Source of the DNA: Burkholderia stagnalis
Lineage (GTDB): Bacteria > Pseudomonadota > Gammaproteobacteria > Burkholderiales > Burkholderiaceae
Length of the DNA: 64,000 nucleotides
Reading direction: 5' to 3'
Assembly (NCBI RefSeq): GCF_902830275.1
Contig: NZ_CADESW010000026.1
Location: forward strand, 48,691-112,690
The translations under genes were made by a program, and so were the position numbers. This document shows, piece after piece, positions 52,051-61,926 of this stretch. The notes under the pieces are model-generated. The model saw nothing but the letters and a program-made list of their open reading frames with translations, was not told where the DNA came from and made no database searches. Each line of letters begins with the position of its first letter. Within the stretch, counting starts at the first letter, position 1.

Positions 52051-52848
52051 ATGCCAGCAGCAATTCCTGCATGCAAGCCGGCGGCAGACGCGCTGGTGGT
52101 CGAGGATATTCACAAGTCGTTCGGCGGTGTCGAGGTGCTGAAGGGCATCTCGCTGACCGCGAAGAATCACGAGGTTGTGTCGATCCTCGGCAGCAGCGGG
52201 TCGGGCAAGAGTACGTTCCTCAGGTGCATCAACTTGCTGGAAATGCCCGACCGCGGCCGGATCTGCGTGAACGGCGAAACGCTTGCGCTGAAGCCGGCGG
52301 GCCGCGACGGCGCGCTCGTCGCGGCCGATGCTCGGCAGGTGATGCGCGTGCGCCGCAAGCTCGCGATGGTGTTCCAGCAGTTCAATCTCTGGGCGCACAT
52401 GACCGTGCTGCAGAACGTGATGTTCGTGCCGGTGCGCGTGCTCGGCGTGCCGAAGCGCGACGCCCGCGACAAGGCGATCGCGATGCTCGAACGGGTCGGC
52501 CTCGCCGGCAAGTGCGACCACTATCCGAACCAGCTGTCGGGCGGCCAGCAGCAGCGCGTCGCGATTGCTCGTGCACTCGCGACCGACCCCGACGTGATGC
52601 TGTTCGACGAGCCGACGTCCGCGCTCGATCCCGAGCTCGTCGGCGAAGTGCTGAAAGTGATGCGCTCGCTGGCCGACGAGGGACGCACGATGCTCGTCGT
52701 CACGCACGAGATGGGGTTTGCACGCGAAGTCGCGAACCGCGTCGTGTTCGTCCACCAGGGACGAATCGAGGAAGACGGCAGCCCCGATGAGGTGTTCGCG
52801 AGCCAGAAATCGCCGCGTTTCCAGAAGTTTCTGTCCAGCATCATCTGA
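52051..52848 (+). CDS. Polar amino-acid ABC importer, ATPase 1
   Basis: A 265-aa HisP/GlnQ-type ATPase. Walker A is GSSGSGKST, signature LSGGQQQR, Walker B VMLFDEPTSALDPE, and the D/H-loop follows (VVTHEMGF). Followed by its binding protein and two permeases, making a complete importer for a polar amino acid. Confidence 0.93.
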   Translation: MPAAIPACKPAADALVVEDIHKSFGGVEVLKGISLTAKNHEVVSILGSSGSGKSTFLRCINLLEMPDRGRICVNGETLALKPAGRDGALVAADARQVMRVRRKLAMVFQQFNLWAHMTVLQNVMFVPVRVLGVPKRDARDKAIAMLERVGLAGKCDHYPNQLSGGQQQRVAIARALATDPDVMLFDEPTSALDPELVGEVLKVMRSLADEGRTMLVVTHEMGFAREVANRVVFVHQGRIEEDGSPDEVFASQKSPRFQKFLSSII

Positions 52849-52879
52849 TGCGGATTCAATATCAACCGGAGGGGAAACC

Positions 52880-53659
52880 ATGAAGAAGCTGCTTCAGTCG
52901 CTGTGCGTGGGCGCGGCGCTGCTCGGATCGGTCGCGCATGCCGAGCAGGTCGTGCGGATCGGCACGCTCGCCGATTACGCGCCGTTCGAATACAAGGATG
53001 CATCCGGCAAGCTGCAGGGCATGGAGATCGATATCGGCAAGAAGATGTGCGACACGTTGAAGGTCAAGTGTCAGTGGGTGACGATGGATTTCGACGCGTT
53101 GATTCCAGCACTCAAGGCAAAGCAGATCGATGCGGTACTCGCGCAAATGTCGAAGACGCCGGAGCGCGAGCAGTCGGTGGACTTCACGCGCATTTTCACG
53201 ACGGCGCCCGTGCAGCTCGTCGCGAAGCAGGGCTCGGGCATCACGGACAATGCCGCCACGCTGCGCGGCAGGACGATCGGCGTTCAGACGGCCTCGACGC
53301 ATGAATCCTATCTGCGCCGCCGCCTGCCGGCGAGCAAGTCGGGAATCAACGTGAAGGTCTACCAGACGCTCGACGAGGCTTGGCTCGATCTCGAGGCCGG
53401 GCGCGTCGATGCGGTGTTTGCCGACAACACGGTCGCGTACGACTGGCTGACGAAGGCCGGCAGGCGGGAAGGCTTCGACTTCGTCGGCAAGCCGATCGCC
53501 GATGCGGAGATCTTCGGCGACGGCACGGCGATCGCGGTACGCAAGGGCGACGCGCCGCTGAAGGCGCTGTTCGACAAGGGCATCGCGCAGGTGCAGGCGG
53601 ATGGCACGTTCGCCGCAGCCAACAAGCGCTATTTCCCATTCAGCATCGCGCCGCAATAA
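52880..53659 (+). CDS. Amino-acid binding protein 1
   Basis: A 259-aa periplasmic binding protein (SBP family 3) with a signal peptide ending AHAEQV. The opening VRIGTLADYAPFEYKDASGKLQGMEIDIGKKM and MSKTPEREQSVDFT are typical of Lys/Arg/Orn/His-type receptors. GGAGGGG precedes the ATG. It feeds the permeases that follow. Confidence 0.92.
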   Translation: MKKLLQSLCVGAALLGSVAHAEQVVRIGTLADYAPFEYKDASGKLQGMEIDIGKKMCDTLKVKCQWVTMDFDALIPALKAKQIDAVLAQMSKTPEREQSVDFTRIFTTAPVQLVAKQGSGITDNAATLRGRTIGVQTASTHESYLRRRLPASKSGINVKVYQTLDEAWLDLEAGRVDAVFADNTVAYDWLTKAGRREGFDFVGKPIADAEIFGDGTAIAVRKGDAPLKALFDKGIAQVQADGTFAAANKRYFPFSIAPQ

Positions 53660-53730
53660 CCGCGCATCGGGACCGCGCGGTCGCCGGACGGCGGCCTGCG
53701 CGATCCGGGCTCACAAGGAGCGATATCACG

Positions 53731-54408
53731 ATGGACATCCTGGTGAACTACGCCGCGCAGATCGCGGCTGGCGCGCTCGTCACGCTGGAGCTTGCAGTCG
53801 CCGCGCTGTGCGTCGGCATGCTGCTCGGCATCGCCGGCGCATCGGCAAAACTGTCGAGCCTGGGGTGGCTCAGACATGCGACCTATGCGCTGACCAATTT
53901 CCTGCGCGGCATTCCCGAGTTCCTGATCCTGTTGATCTGCTACTTCGGGCTGTCGCATCTGCTCAACGCGCAATTCGATGGCGCCATTGTCATCAGCCCG
54001 TTTTCCGCCGGCGTGATCGCGCTCGCCGTGGTGTTCGGCGCCTACTCGTCGGAGATGTTCCGCGGCGCGTTCATCGCGGTGCCGGCCGGACAGATCGAGG
54101 CCGCGCGCGCGTACGGGCTGACACGCCTGCAGACACTGTGGCACGTGCGCCTGCCGCAGGCGTGGCGCATCTGCCTGCCGAGCCTGAACAACATGTGGCA
54201 GAACTTGCTGAAGGACACGTCGCTGGTGTCGATCGTCGGGCTCGAGGACATGTTGCGCAAGGCCAACATCGCCGCGCAGTTCACCAAGCAGCCATTCGTC
54301 TTCTACGTGACGGTCGGCATCGTCTATTTCGGCTTTCTCGCCGCATCGAATCCCGTGTTCGCGTGGCTCGAGCGCATCGCGGGCCGCGGCTACGCAAAAC
54401 GCACCTGA
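53731..54408 (+). CDS. Amino-acid importer permease 1a
   Basis: A 225-aa HisM/HisQ-type permease with about five membrane helices and the cytoplasmic ATPase-contact loop EAARAYGLTRLQTLWHVRLPQA. AAGGAG precedes the ATG. Pairs with the next gene. Confidence 0.92.
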   Translation: MDILVNYAAQIAAGALVTLELAVAALCVGMLLGIAGASAKLSSLGWLRHATYALTNFLRGIPEFLILLICYFGLSHLLNAQFDGAIVISPFSAGVIALAVVFGAYSSEMFRGAFIAVPAGQIEAARAYGLTRLQTLWHVRLPQAWRICLPSLNNMWQNLLKDTSLVSIVGLEDMLRKANIAAQFTKQPFVFYVTVGIVYFGFLAASNPVFAWLERIAGRGYAKRT

Positions 54409-54418
54409 GGAGGGCCTT

Positions 54419-55117
54419 GTGATCAACGACTTTCTTTCCCTCATCGCGCAGTCCGGCCCTGACGTCGCGCGCGGCATATGGATCACGCTCGAGCTGCTGG
54501 TGCTGTCATGCACGCTTGCGTTCGCGCTCGCGGTGCCGCTGGCTGTCGCGCGCACGTCGGCGTGCCGGTGGCTGTCGACACCGAGCCGCCTGTTCATGTC
54601 GGTGTTTCGCGGCACGCCGCTGCTGGTGCAGATTTTCGTGCTGTATTACGGGCTCGCGCAGTTCTCGATCGTGCGTGCGTCGCCTCTGTGGCTGCTGGTC
54701 GGCGGATCGTTCTCGTGTGCGTTGTGCGCGCTGACGCTCAACCTCGCGGCGTACATGGCGGAAGACATCCGGGGCGGGATCGCCGGCGTCCCCGCCGGCG
54801 AGAAGGAAGCCGCGCTCGCGTTCGGGATGAGCCGCTTCATGCTGACCTGGTTCGTGATCGTCCCGCGCGCGATCGGCATCGTCGCACCGACGCTCGGCAA
54901 CGAGATCGTGCTGCAGCTGAAGTCGACCGCGCTGGCCAGCACGATCACCGTGCTCGACCTGACCGGTGTCGCGCGGCGCATCTCCATCGAAACCTATACG
55001 ACCGACGCGCTGATGCTGGCCGGCATCGTGTACGTCGCTATCACGGCTGTGCTTTCGACCGTGCTCAAACGCGTCGAAGGTCTGCTGAATCGCCATCTGG
55101 GCAGCGTGCGTGCCTGA
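54419..55117 (+). CDS. Amino-acid importer permease 1b
   Basis: A 232-aa permease, second membrane partner. GTG start with GAGGAGGG. The contact loop is KEAALAFGMSRFMLTWFVIVPRA. The gap of 10 bp to the first permease indicates one operon. Confidence 0.92.
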   Translation: MINDFLSLIAQSGPDVARGIWITLELLVLSCTLAFALAVPLAVARTSACRWLSTPSRLFMSVFRGTPLLVQIFVLYYGLAQFSIVRASPLWLLVGGSFSCALCALTLNLAAYMAEDIRGGIAGVPAGEKEAALAFGMSRFMLTWFVIVPRAIGIVAPTLGNEIVLQLKSTALASTITVLDLTGVARRISIETYTTDALMLAGIVYVAITAVLSTVLKRVEGLLNRHLGSVRA

Positions 55118-55161
55118 CCGGCACCGCATGAACGCGACACAACGAACGATCCGAGGACGAC

Positions 55162-56331
55162 ATGGGATACAAGCTTGAAACGCTGGCTCTGGCTGCGGAC
55201 CGCGACGTGACCGACGAGAAGTCGGTCGCGCCGGCGATTCACTATTCGGCGGTGTTCAAGGCAGCCGGCAGCGAGGAATTCGCGGAGATGTCGAGCGTGC
55301 CGCAGCATCCGCGCAACTACACCCGCTACGGCAATCCGGTTCACGAGCGCGTAAAGGCAATCATGGCGGAGCTCGAGGGCACCGAGACCGCGCTCGTCAC
55401 GGCATCCGGAATGGGCGCGATCGCCACCGCGATCCTCAGTGTCGTGAAGGCCGGCGATCACGTCGTCGGCCAGACGCGTCATTACATGAGCACCACGAAA
55501 ATGCTCGACGACATGCTGCGCCGGTTCGGCGTCGAGGTGACGTTCGTCGACCAGACCGACGCGGCTGCGTTCGATCGGGCGATTCGGCCGAACACGCGGC
55601 TGATCGTGCTCGAGTCGCCGGTCAATCCGCTGCTGCTCGTGACCGACATCGCCGCGGTGACCGAAATCGCAAGCGCCCGCGGCATCCTGACACTCGCGGA
55701 CAACACGTTCGCGTCGCCGGTCAACCAGCAGCCGCACCGGCTCGGTGTCGACATCGTCGTGCACAGCGCCACCAAGTATCTGGGCGGCCATCACGACCTG
55801 ACCGGCGGCGTGATCTGCACGAGCCGCGTGCTCGCCGAGCAGATCTGGCATACGCACATTACGCTCGGGGCGGTGCTGTCGCCGATGGACGCGTGGTTGC
55901 TGCTGCGCGGGCTGCGCACGCTGCCGATGCGCGTCGAGCGGATCAACGCGAATGCTCAGGCGCTCGCCGAATTCCTCGAAGCGCACGCGAAGGTCGAGCG
56001 CGTGTTCTATCCGGGCCTGCGCAGCCATCCGCAGCATGGGCTCGCATGCCGGCAGATGCGCGGTTTCGGCGGTGTGGTGGCGTTCGGCGTGCGGGGAGGG
56101 TACGGCGAAGCGCAGCGCTTTGTCGAGGCGCTGCGCGTGCCGTTGAATGCAGGCAATCTCGGCGGCGTCGATTCGCTCGCGATCCATACGGCATCCATGT
56201 GGGCGGGCACGATGTCGGCAGAGCAAATGCGTGCTGCCGACATTCCGCTCAATTTCATCCGCTATTCGGTCGGCATCGAGCACATCGACGACCTGAAAAG
56301 CGATATCGCGCAAGCATTGGCGCAGATCTGA
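55162..56331 (+). CDS. Trans-sulfuration-family PLP enzyme
   Basis: A 389-aa PLP-dependent enzyme of the cystathionine gamma-synthase/lyase or methionine gamma-lyase group. Signature segments are RYGNPVHERVKAIMAELEGTE, ASGMGAIATAIL, ESPVNPLLLV and the PLP lysine in VHSATKYLGGHHDLTGG. The family's members act on methionine, homocysteine, cystathionine or O-acyl homoserine; the neighbours fit sulfur or homoserine chemistry. Substrate cannot be assigned. Confidence 0.88.
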   Translation: MGYKLETLALAADRDVTDEKSVAPAIHYSAVFKAAGSEEFAEMSSVPQHPRNYTRYGNPVHERVKAIMAELEGTETALVTASGMGAIATAILSVVKAGDHVVGQTRHYMSTTKMLDDMLRRFGVEVTFVDQTDAAAFDRAIRPNTRLIVLESPVNPLLLVTDIAAVTEIASARGILTLADNTFASPVNQQPHRLGVDIVVHSATKYLGGHHDLTGGVICTSRVLAEQIWHTHITLGAVLSPMDAWLLLRGLRTLPMRVERINANAQALAEFLEAHAKVERVFYPGLRSHPQHGLACRQMRGFGGVVAFGVRGGYGEAQRFVEALRVPLNAGNLGGVDSLAIHTASMWAGTMSAEQMRAADIPLNFIRYSVGIEHIDDLKSDIAQALAQI

Positions 56332-56435
56332 CACGGACCGGCGCGCACGCTCGATCGACGCCCCACGCGCGTCGCGCCGGCCTTTGAATCGATTCGAGCG
56401 CGAGATGCGCGGATTGCAACGACGGAGCACGGACT

Positions 56436-57365
56436 ATGCATGACATCACAGTACTCGACGGCGGCATGGGGCGCGAATTGGCGCGGATGGGGGCGCCGTT
56501 CAGACAGCCGGAATGGTCGGCGCTCGCGCTGATGGAAGCGCCGCATTACGTCAGTCTCGCGCACGACGCGTTTGCCGCTGCAGGCGCCGACGTGCTCACC
56601 GCGAACAGCTATGCGGTCGTGCCGTTCCATATCGGCGAGGAGCGATTTCGTTGCGACGGCGTCGCGCTCGCGGCACTTGCCGGGCAACTCGCGCGGCAAG
56701 CGGCGGACCGCGCAGCGCGGCCCGTGCGCGTCGCAGGATCGCTTCCGCCGACGGGCGGATCGTACCGGCCCGACCTGTTCGACGCGGCGCGCGCCGATGC
56801 AATTTTGGCGATGCTCGTCGATGGGCTCGATCCGTACGTCGACCTGTGGCTGGCCGAGACACAGAGCCTGACCGACGAGATCCACGCAGTCCGGCGCGCG
56901 CTCGGTGCGAATCCGAAGCCGCTCTGGGTCTCGTTCACGCTGCGCGACGACGTCGACGCAGGAGCCACGCCGGTACTGCGATCGGGACAGACGCTTGACG
57001 AAGCGATCGACGCCGCCGTGTCCGCGCGCGCGACCGCGCTGCTGTTCAACTGCAGCCAGCCGGAAGCGATGGGGGCGGCGATCGAGACGGCGCAGCGCAC
57101 GCTCGCGCGAACGGGAACGTCGCTATCAATCGGCGCATATGCGAACGCATTTCCGCCTCAGCGCGCCGATGCGCGTGCGAACGAGGAACTTCACGGTTTG
57201 CGCGCCGACATCGATCCGCCCGGTTATGCAAGATGGGCGGAGCAGTGGCTTGCGCTGGGCGCGCGGATCGTCGGCGGATGTTGCGGAATCGGCCCCGGCC
57301 ACATCGCGGCAGTGCGCGACGCGGTCGATGCACGCGGCGCCGGGCACACCGGGTTCGGTCAATGA
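56436..57365 (+). CDS. Homocysteine S-methyltransferase family protein
   Basis: A 309-aa zinc methyltransferase. It opens with VLDGGMGRELARMG and has the zinc cysteines in FNCSQPE and the C-terminal GGCCGIGPGHI. MmuM-type members move a methyl group from S-methylmethionine to homocysteine, giving methionine. It overlaps the second Lrp gene by ATGA. Confidence 0.88.
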   Translation: MHDITVLDGGMGRELARMGAPFRQPEWSALALMEAPHYVSLAHDAFAAAGADVLTANSYAVVPFHIGEERFRCDGVALAALAGQLARQAADRAARPVRVAGSLPPTGGSYRPDLFDAARADAILAMLVDGLDPYVDLWLAETQSLTDEIHAVRRALGANPKPLWVSFTLRDDVDAGATPVLRSGQTLDEAIDAAVSARATALLFNCSQPEAMGAAIETAQRTLARTGTSLSIGAYANAFPPQRADARANEELHGLRADIDPPGYARWAEQWLALGARIVGGCCGIGPGHIAAVRDAVDARGAGHTGFGQ

Positions 57366-57799
57366 AGATCGACGGCCTGGACCAGAAGATAATCGACGCA
57401 TTGTGTGCCGATGCGCGAATTCCGCTCGCGGTGCTGGCCGACAGGATCGGTTTGTCCAGGCAGGCGGTCCGGAACCGGATCGACCGGCTCGAAGCGCTGA
57501 ACATCATTGCAGGCTACACGGTGCGGCTCGCAGTGCCCGACGATGTCGCGCCGGTGCGCGCCGTGATGCTCGTTTATCGCAAGGACCGGATGCGCGGCGC
57601 GGACGTGCTTGCCGCACTCGAGCGGATCGCCGAGGTGCGCGATTGCGCGGTCCTCAGCGGCGAGGTCGATTTGCTGGTGCAGATAGAGGCATCCACGCAC
57701 GAGCGCATCAGCGACATCTGGGCGACGATCAGTGCGATGGACGGTGTGCAAAACATGACGACCAGCTTCGTGCTCGATTCGATCGTCCACAAGCGTTGA
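57362..57799 (+). CDS. Lrp/AsnC-family regulator, second
   Basis: A 145-aa Lrp-type protein with an N-terminal helix-turn-helix (LADRIGLSRQAVRNRIDRLEALNII) and a C-terminal RAM domain (VRDCAVLSGEVDLLVQIEA). It is coupled to the methyltransferase gene and probably controls the operon in response to an amino acid. Confidence 0.9.
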   Translation: MKIDGLDQKIIDALCADARIPLAVLADRIGLSRQAVRNRIDRLEALNIIAGYTVRLAVPDDVAPVRAVMLVYRKDRMRGADVLAALERIAEVRDCAVLSGEVDLLVQIEASTHERISDIWATISAMDGVQNMTTSFVLDSIVHKR

Positions 57800-58247
57800 C
57801 TGAAATTCCCGAAAGAGCCGGGATATGAGCAAGAAGGCAACCGCTTTCTGCGCCGAAAAATGGCCCGCGTTCTGAAGAGCACCTTTCCGCTGCTGGCCGC
57901 TGAAGCAGTTTCGGTGCTGCGCAGGGTTGCCCGTCAACAAGTGGTCTTTTGGGTTGTCGACAGATGGTCGGCGGGGCGGAGTAATGCCGCAACGACCCTG
58001 TCGACCGTTGGCGCCATGTGCGCGTCGATCCGGCGCATGTGCGGACAGGTCGAGCGCGGGGGCGCGATAGCGGTCGATTGCGCCGATCGAATCCGGCGGG
58101 TCGCAGTCGGATGGCCGGCCGTGGATTGTTTGCGTCATCGGTACGAGTGCCGACATTTCCGTCGAACGACTCACCGGGCCGAGAGTGTGACCGCAATCTC
58201 CATGGCCGGCGTTTCGGGCCGGAGGCCGCCCCCAATCGCGCGTCGGC
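57800..58247. other. Intergenic region, no gene supported
   Basis: A 448-bp gap between convergent genes. The frames across it, such as one from 57860, are not protein-like and have no family resemblance. It could hold a decayed gene, but nothing recognisable remains. Confidence 0.4.
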
Positions 58248-59738
58248 TTAGTCGTTACCCTTTTCGAGCACTTGCCGTGTCAGCGTGACCGACGGAATCG
58301 TCGGCTTGAGCAACCCGCGGCGCGCTCGGCTGCTCAGCCACTTCCAGCCAGCCGCGAGCAGCAGTGCGACCAGCGGGATCGATGCGATCGTCCACGTACC
58401 GTTCGGGTAATCGAATGCCATCAGCACCAGCACGCCGAGCAGGAACAGCAGCGTGAGCCACGAAGTCACGGGCGCGCCCGGCATCCTGAACGGCACGTCG
58501 TCCACCTCGCCGCGCCTGACCGCGGCGCGGAACTTCATCTGGCACACGACGATGAAGCCCCATGTGCTGATGATGCCGAGCGACGCGATGTTCAGGACGA
58601 TCTCGAACACGCTTGACGGTACGAAATAGTTGAGCAGTACGCCGACCACATAGATCGCGACCGTCACCAGAATGCCCGCATACGGCACGGATTGCGCGCT
58701 CATTCGCCCGAGGAACGCAGGGGCCGATCCGCCCATCGACAGCGAACGCAACACGCGCCCGGTCGAATACAGGCCGGAGTTGAGGCTCGACAACGCCGCC
58801 GTCAGCACCACCAGGTTCATCACCGAGCCGATGCCCGGCACGCCGAGCGCGCCGAAGAACGTGACGAACGGGCTCTGGCCCGCCTTGTACGCGCTCCAAG
58901 GCAGCAGGCAGACCAGCAGGACGACCGACGCGACGTAGAAGATCGCGATGCGCCAGATCACGTTGTTGATCGCGCGCGGCAGCACCTTGCGCGCATCCTT
59001 GCATTCGCCGGCGGCCGTGCCCACCAGTTCGACGCCCGCGAACGCGAACACCACGCCCTGCACCAGCACCAGCGCCGGCATCAGTCCGTGCGGAAAGAAC
59101 CCGCCGTTGTCGGTGATCAGATGCATGCCGGTGTCGTGGCCGGCGACCTGCACGCCCGTGCCGAGAAGCGCGGAGCCGATCGCGAGAAACAATACGATCG
59201 CGGCGACCTTGATCAGCGCGAACCAGAACTCCATCTCGGCGAACCACTTCACGCCGATCAGGTTCATCGTCGCGACGATGCAGAGCGCGACGAGCGCGAA
59301 AACCCATTGCGGCACGCCCGCGAACGGCGCCCAGTAATGCATGTAGAGCGCGACGGCGGTGATGTCGACGATGCCCGTCATCGCCCAGTTCAGGAAGTAC
59401 ATCCAGCCTGCGACGAACGAAGCCTTTTCGCCGAGGAATTCGCGCGCATACGACACGAAGCTGCCGCTGCTGGGGCGATGCATCACGAGTTCGCCGAGCG
59501 CGCGAAGGATCAGGAACGAGAACGCGCCGCATACCAGATAGACGATCGCGAGCGACGGTCCGGCGGCCTGCAGACGGCCGCCCGCGCCGAGGAACAGACC
59601 GGTGCCGATGGCCCCGCCGATCGCGATCATCTGCACCTGTCGATTGCCGAGGGTCTTGTGATAGCCGGCCTCGTGCGATTCGAGCCAGCTGCGTTTGTCG
59701 GTTTCGCCCGTTGTCGACGATTCGGGAAGCGATGCCAT
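58248..59738 (-). CDS. ansP: Asparagine permease
   Basis: A 496-aa amino-acid/proton symporter of the APC superfamily with 12 membrane helices. The opening GNRQVQMIAIGGAIGTGLFL and the following GPSLAIVYLVCG match E. coli AnsP very closely, as does the SALSSLNSGLYSTGRVLRS-like centre. The ATG at 59738 has GAGGA upstream; an ATG at 59774 is an alternative. It lies opposite to the second ABC importer. Confidence 0.88.
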   Translation of the reverse strand: MASLPESSTTGETDKRSWLESHEAGYHKTLGNRQVQMIAIGGAIGTGLFLGAGGRLQAAGPSLAIVYLVCGAFSFLILRALGELVMHRPSSGSFVSYAREFLGEKASFVAGWMYFLNWAMTGIVDITAVALYMHYWAPFAGVPQWVFALVALCIVATMNLIGVKWFAEMEFWFALIKVAAIVLFLAIGSALLGTGVQVAGHDTGMHLITDNGGFFPHGLMPALVLVQGVVFAFAGVELVGTAAGECKDARKVLPRAINNVIWRIAIFYVASVVLLVCLLPWSAYKAGQSPFVTFFGALGVPGIGSVMNLVVLTAALSSLNSGLYSTGRVLRSLSMGGSAPAFLGRMSAQSVPYAGILVTVAIYVVGVLLNYFVPSSVFEIVLNIASLGIISTWGFIVVCQMKFRAAVRRGEVDDVPFRMPGAPVTSWLTLLFLLGVLVLMAFDYPNGTWTIASIPLVALLLAAGWKWLSSRARRGLLKPTIPSVTLTRQVLEKGND

Positions 59739-60343
59739 GATGGCGTCCTCGTGCTCTGATGTGATTGCGTTCATCCCGATCGCGAGACGATCGGGAACCC
59801 CTCGTACCGGAGAAGGAGGGCGCGAAATCCGGCCCGCCCATCCTGCTTGCGATTCGCCGATGCTGGCGAACGGCACGGTATGTCGCGAACGTATTCGTCC
59901 GTAATTCCCGTCACAAACGGAATGCAAATTTGGACTGAACCTGTTCGAATCCGTGCATATGGGCCGCGGCGAGGGCGCCGCAAAGCGCGTCGGCCTGCAA
60001 GGCGCGTGCGACCCCGTATATCGTGCGTGCGCGACTGTCGTTTCGATTTCTTGTTCCCACTCCGGGGCGATGAACAGGGGCCGGCGTACGTTCAATACGC
60101 CTGCGCTCGACTCCCCGGGGCGAACCGGTTAGTTAATTTGGTGCGCCGACGCGCACTGCGAGGGCAACGGCTGTCGCCGATGCCGGCCCATGCACCGGAA
60201 TGAGGAATACGGGTTGCCGGAATTGCCATCTCGTGCCGGTACCGCAAGCGTTTCATGGCGATGGCCCGGTTTTTGCTGGAGTTGCACCGGCCGCGCAACG
60301 GTTGCGCGCTGCCCGACGACATACCAGACAAGGAAGATTCACC
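59739..60343. other. Divergent intergenic region
   Basis: A 605-bp gap between ansP and the second importer. A locally AT-richer zone near 59880-59960 could hold promoters. Frames here are weak, and the binding-protein frame before 60344 is not signal-peptide-like. Confidence 0.4.
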
Positions 60344-61150
60344 GTGAGCCCGACGACTCGACCGTTCCCCCGACGCACCTGGCTGGCTGCGCTGATCGCA
60401 GCCCCCGTGATGGCGCTGTTCGCCGCTGCGCCGGCGCATGCCGACGCGCTCGACACCATCGCGAAAAGCGGCGCGCTACGCGTTGCGGTACCCGAAGACT
60501 ATCCGCCGTTCGGCTCGGTCGGCACGGACATGCAGCCGCAGGGCTACGACATCGACATGGCCGAGCTGCTCGCCAAATCGCTCGGCGTGAAGCTGAAGCT
60601 GGTGCCCGTGAACAGTGCGAACCGGATTCCGTACCTGACGACCAACAAGGTCGACATGGTGATCTCGTCGCTCGGCAAGACGCCCGAGCGCGAGAAGGTC
60701 ATCGACTTCTCGAGCGCGTACGCGCCGTATTTCCAGGGCGTGTTCGGGCCGGCGGACGTGAAGGTGGCCGCGCCCGCCGACCTGACCGGCAAGACGGTCG
60801 GCGCCACGCGCGGCGCGCTGGAAGAGATCGCGCTGTCGCAGCTTGCGCCGAATGCGACGATCAAGCGCTTCGAGGACAACAACGCGACGATCCAGGCGTT
60901 CCTGTCGGGGCAAGTGCAGCTGATCGCCGCCGGCAACATCGTCGCGGCGGCGATTCTGGCGAAGAATCCGCCGCGCCGGCCCGAGGTCAAGTTCGTGATC
61001 AAGAATTCGCCGTGCTTCGTCGGCGTCAACAAGAACGAACCGCGCCTGCTCGCGAAGATCGACGATGCGATCGCCCATGCGAAGCAGGACGGCACGCTGG
61101 GCGCGATGTCGCGGAAATGGCTCGGCCAGCCGCTGCCGGCCGGCCTGTGA
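60344..61150 (+). CDS. Amino-acid binding protein 2
   Basis: A 268-aa periplasmic binding protein (SBP family 3). A GTG start with AAGGAAG leads a signal peptide (WLAALIAAPVMALFAAAPAHA), then the GALRVAVPEDYPPFGSVGTDMQPQGYDIDMAE domain start and SSLGKTPEREKVIDFSSAYAP. Component of the second importer; ligand not known. Confidence 0.9.
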   Translation: MSPTTRPFPRRTWLAALIAAPVMALFAAAPAHADALDTIAKSGALRVAVPEDYPPFGSVGTDMQPQGYDIDMAELLAKSLGVKLKLVPVNSANRIPYLTTNKVDMVISSLGKTPEREKVIDFSSAYAPYFQGVFGPADVKVAAPADLTGKTVGATRGALEEIALSQLAPNATIKRFEDNNATIQAFLSGQVQLIAAGNIVAAAILAKNPPRRPEVKFVIKNSPCFVGVNKNEPRLLAKIDDAIAHAKQDGTLGAMSRKWLGQPLPAGL

Positions 61151-61239
61151 TGGATCGTCGTGCCGCCTGATACATCGCCGCAGCCGGCGCCGCCGGCGCG
61201 GCGGGTGTCGTTGTCCGAACCCGAACTGACTCAATCGTC

Positions 61240-61926
61240 ATGAGCTACCAGCTTCAATTCGGCGAGCTCGCCGAATACGCCGGCGTGTTCGCGAGCGGCG
61301 CGGCGATCACGCTCGCGCTGACCGCGGTCGCGACCGTGCTCGGCGTGGCGCTCGGCGTGCTCGGCGCGGCCGCGTACAGCGCCGATGCGCGCGCGGCCGT
61401 GCAATTTCGCCCGCTGATCGGCGCGTACGTCGAGGCGATTCGCAATACGCCGTTCGTTGTCCAGCTGTTCTTCATCTTCTTCGGCTTGCCCGCGCTCGGC
61501 GTGCACATCGACGAATACACGGCCGCGATTCTCGCGATGACGCTCAATCTCGGCGCGTACTCGGTCGAGATCGTGCGCGCGGGCGTCGCCGCCGTGCCGA
61601 AAGGGCATCTGGAGGCGGCAGCCGCGCTTGCGATGTCGCGCGCGCAGATGCTGCGCCACGTCGTGCTGCCGCAAGCGCTCGCCAAGGTGTTTCCCGCGCT
61701 CTCGAGCCAGATCGTGATCACGATGCTCGGTTCGGCGGTGGTGTCGCAGATCTCGGTGGCCGATCTGACCTATGCGGCCGGCTACATTCAGTCGCGCAAC
61801 TTCCGTGCGTTCGAGACGTATTTCGTCATCACGCTCGCGTATCTGGCGATGGCGCTGCTGCTGCGTGGCGCGCTCGGATCGATGGGGCGCCGCCTGTTCT
61901 CCCGTCGCGTGCGAGGTGCGCGATGA
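61240..61926 (+). CDS. Amino-acid importer permease 2a
   Basis: A 228-aa HisM-like permease with the contact loop LEAAAALAMSRAQMLRHVVLPQA. The stop overlaps the next permease by ATGA. Part of the second importer. Confidence 0.92.
   Translation: MSYQLQFGELAEYAGVFASGAAITLALTAVATVLGVALGVLGAAAYSADARAAVQFRPLIGAYVEAIRNTPFVVQLFFIFFGLPALGVHIDEYTAAILAMTLNLGAYSVEIVRAGVAAVPKGHLEAAAALAMSRAQMLRHVVLPQALAKVFPALSSQIVITMLGSAVVSQISVADLTYAAGYIQSRNFRAFETYFVITLAYLAMALLLRGALGSMGRRLFSRRVRGAR

Noticed and set aside
57860..58288. A 142-codon frame in the gap after the second Lrp gene
   Set aside because: No family resemblance, no convincing ribosome binding site, and it runs into the antisense of ansP.
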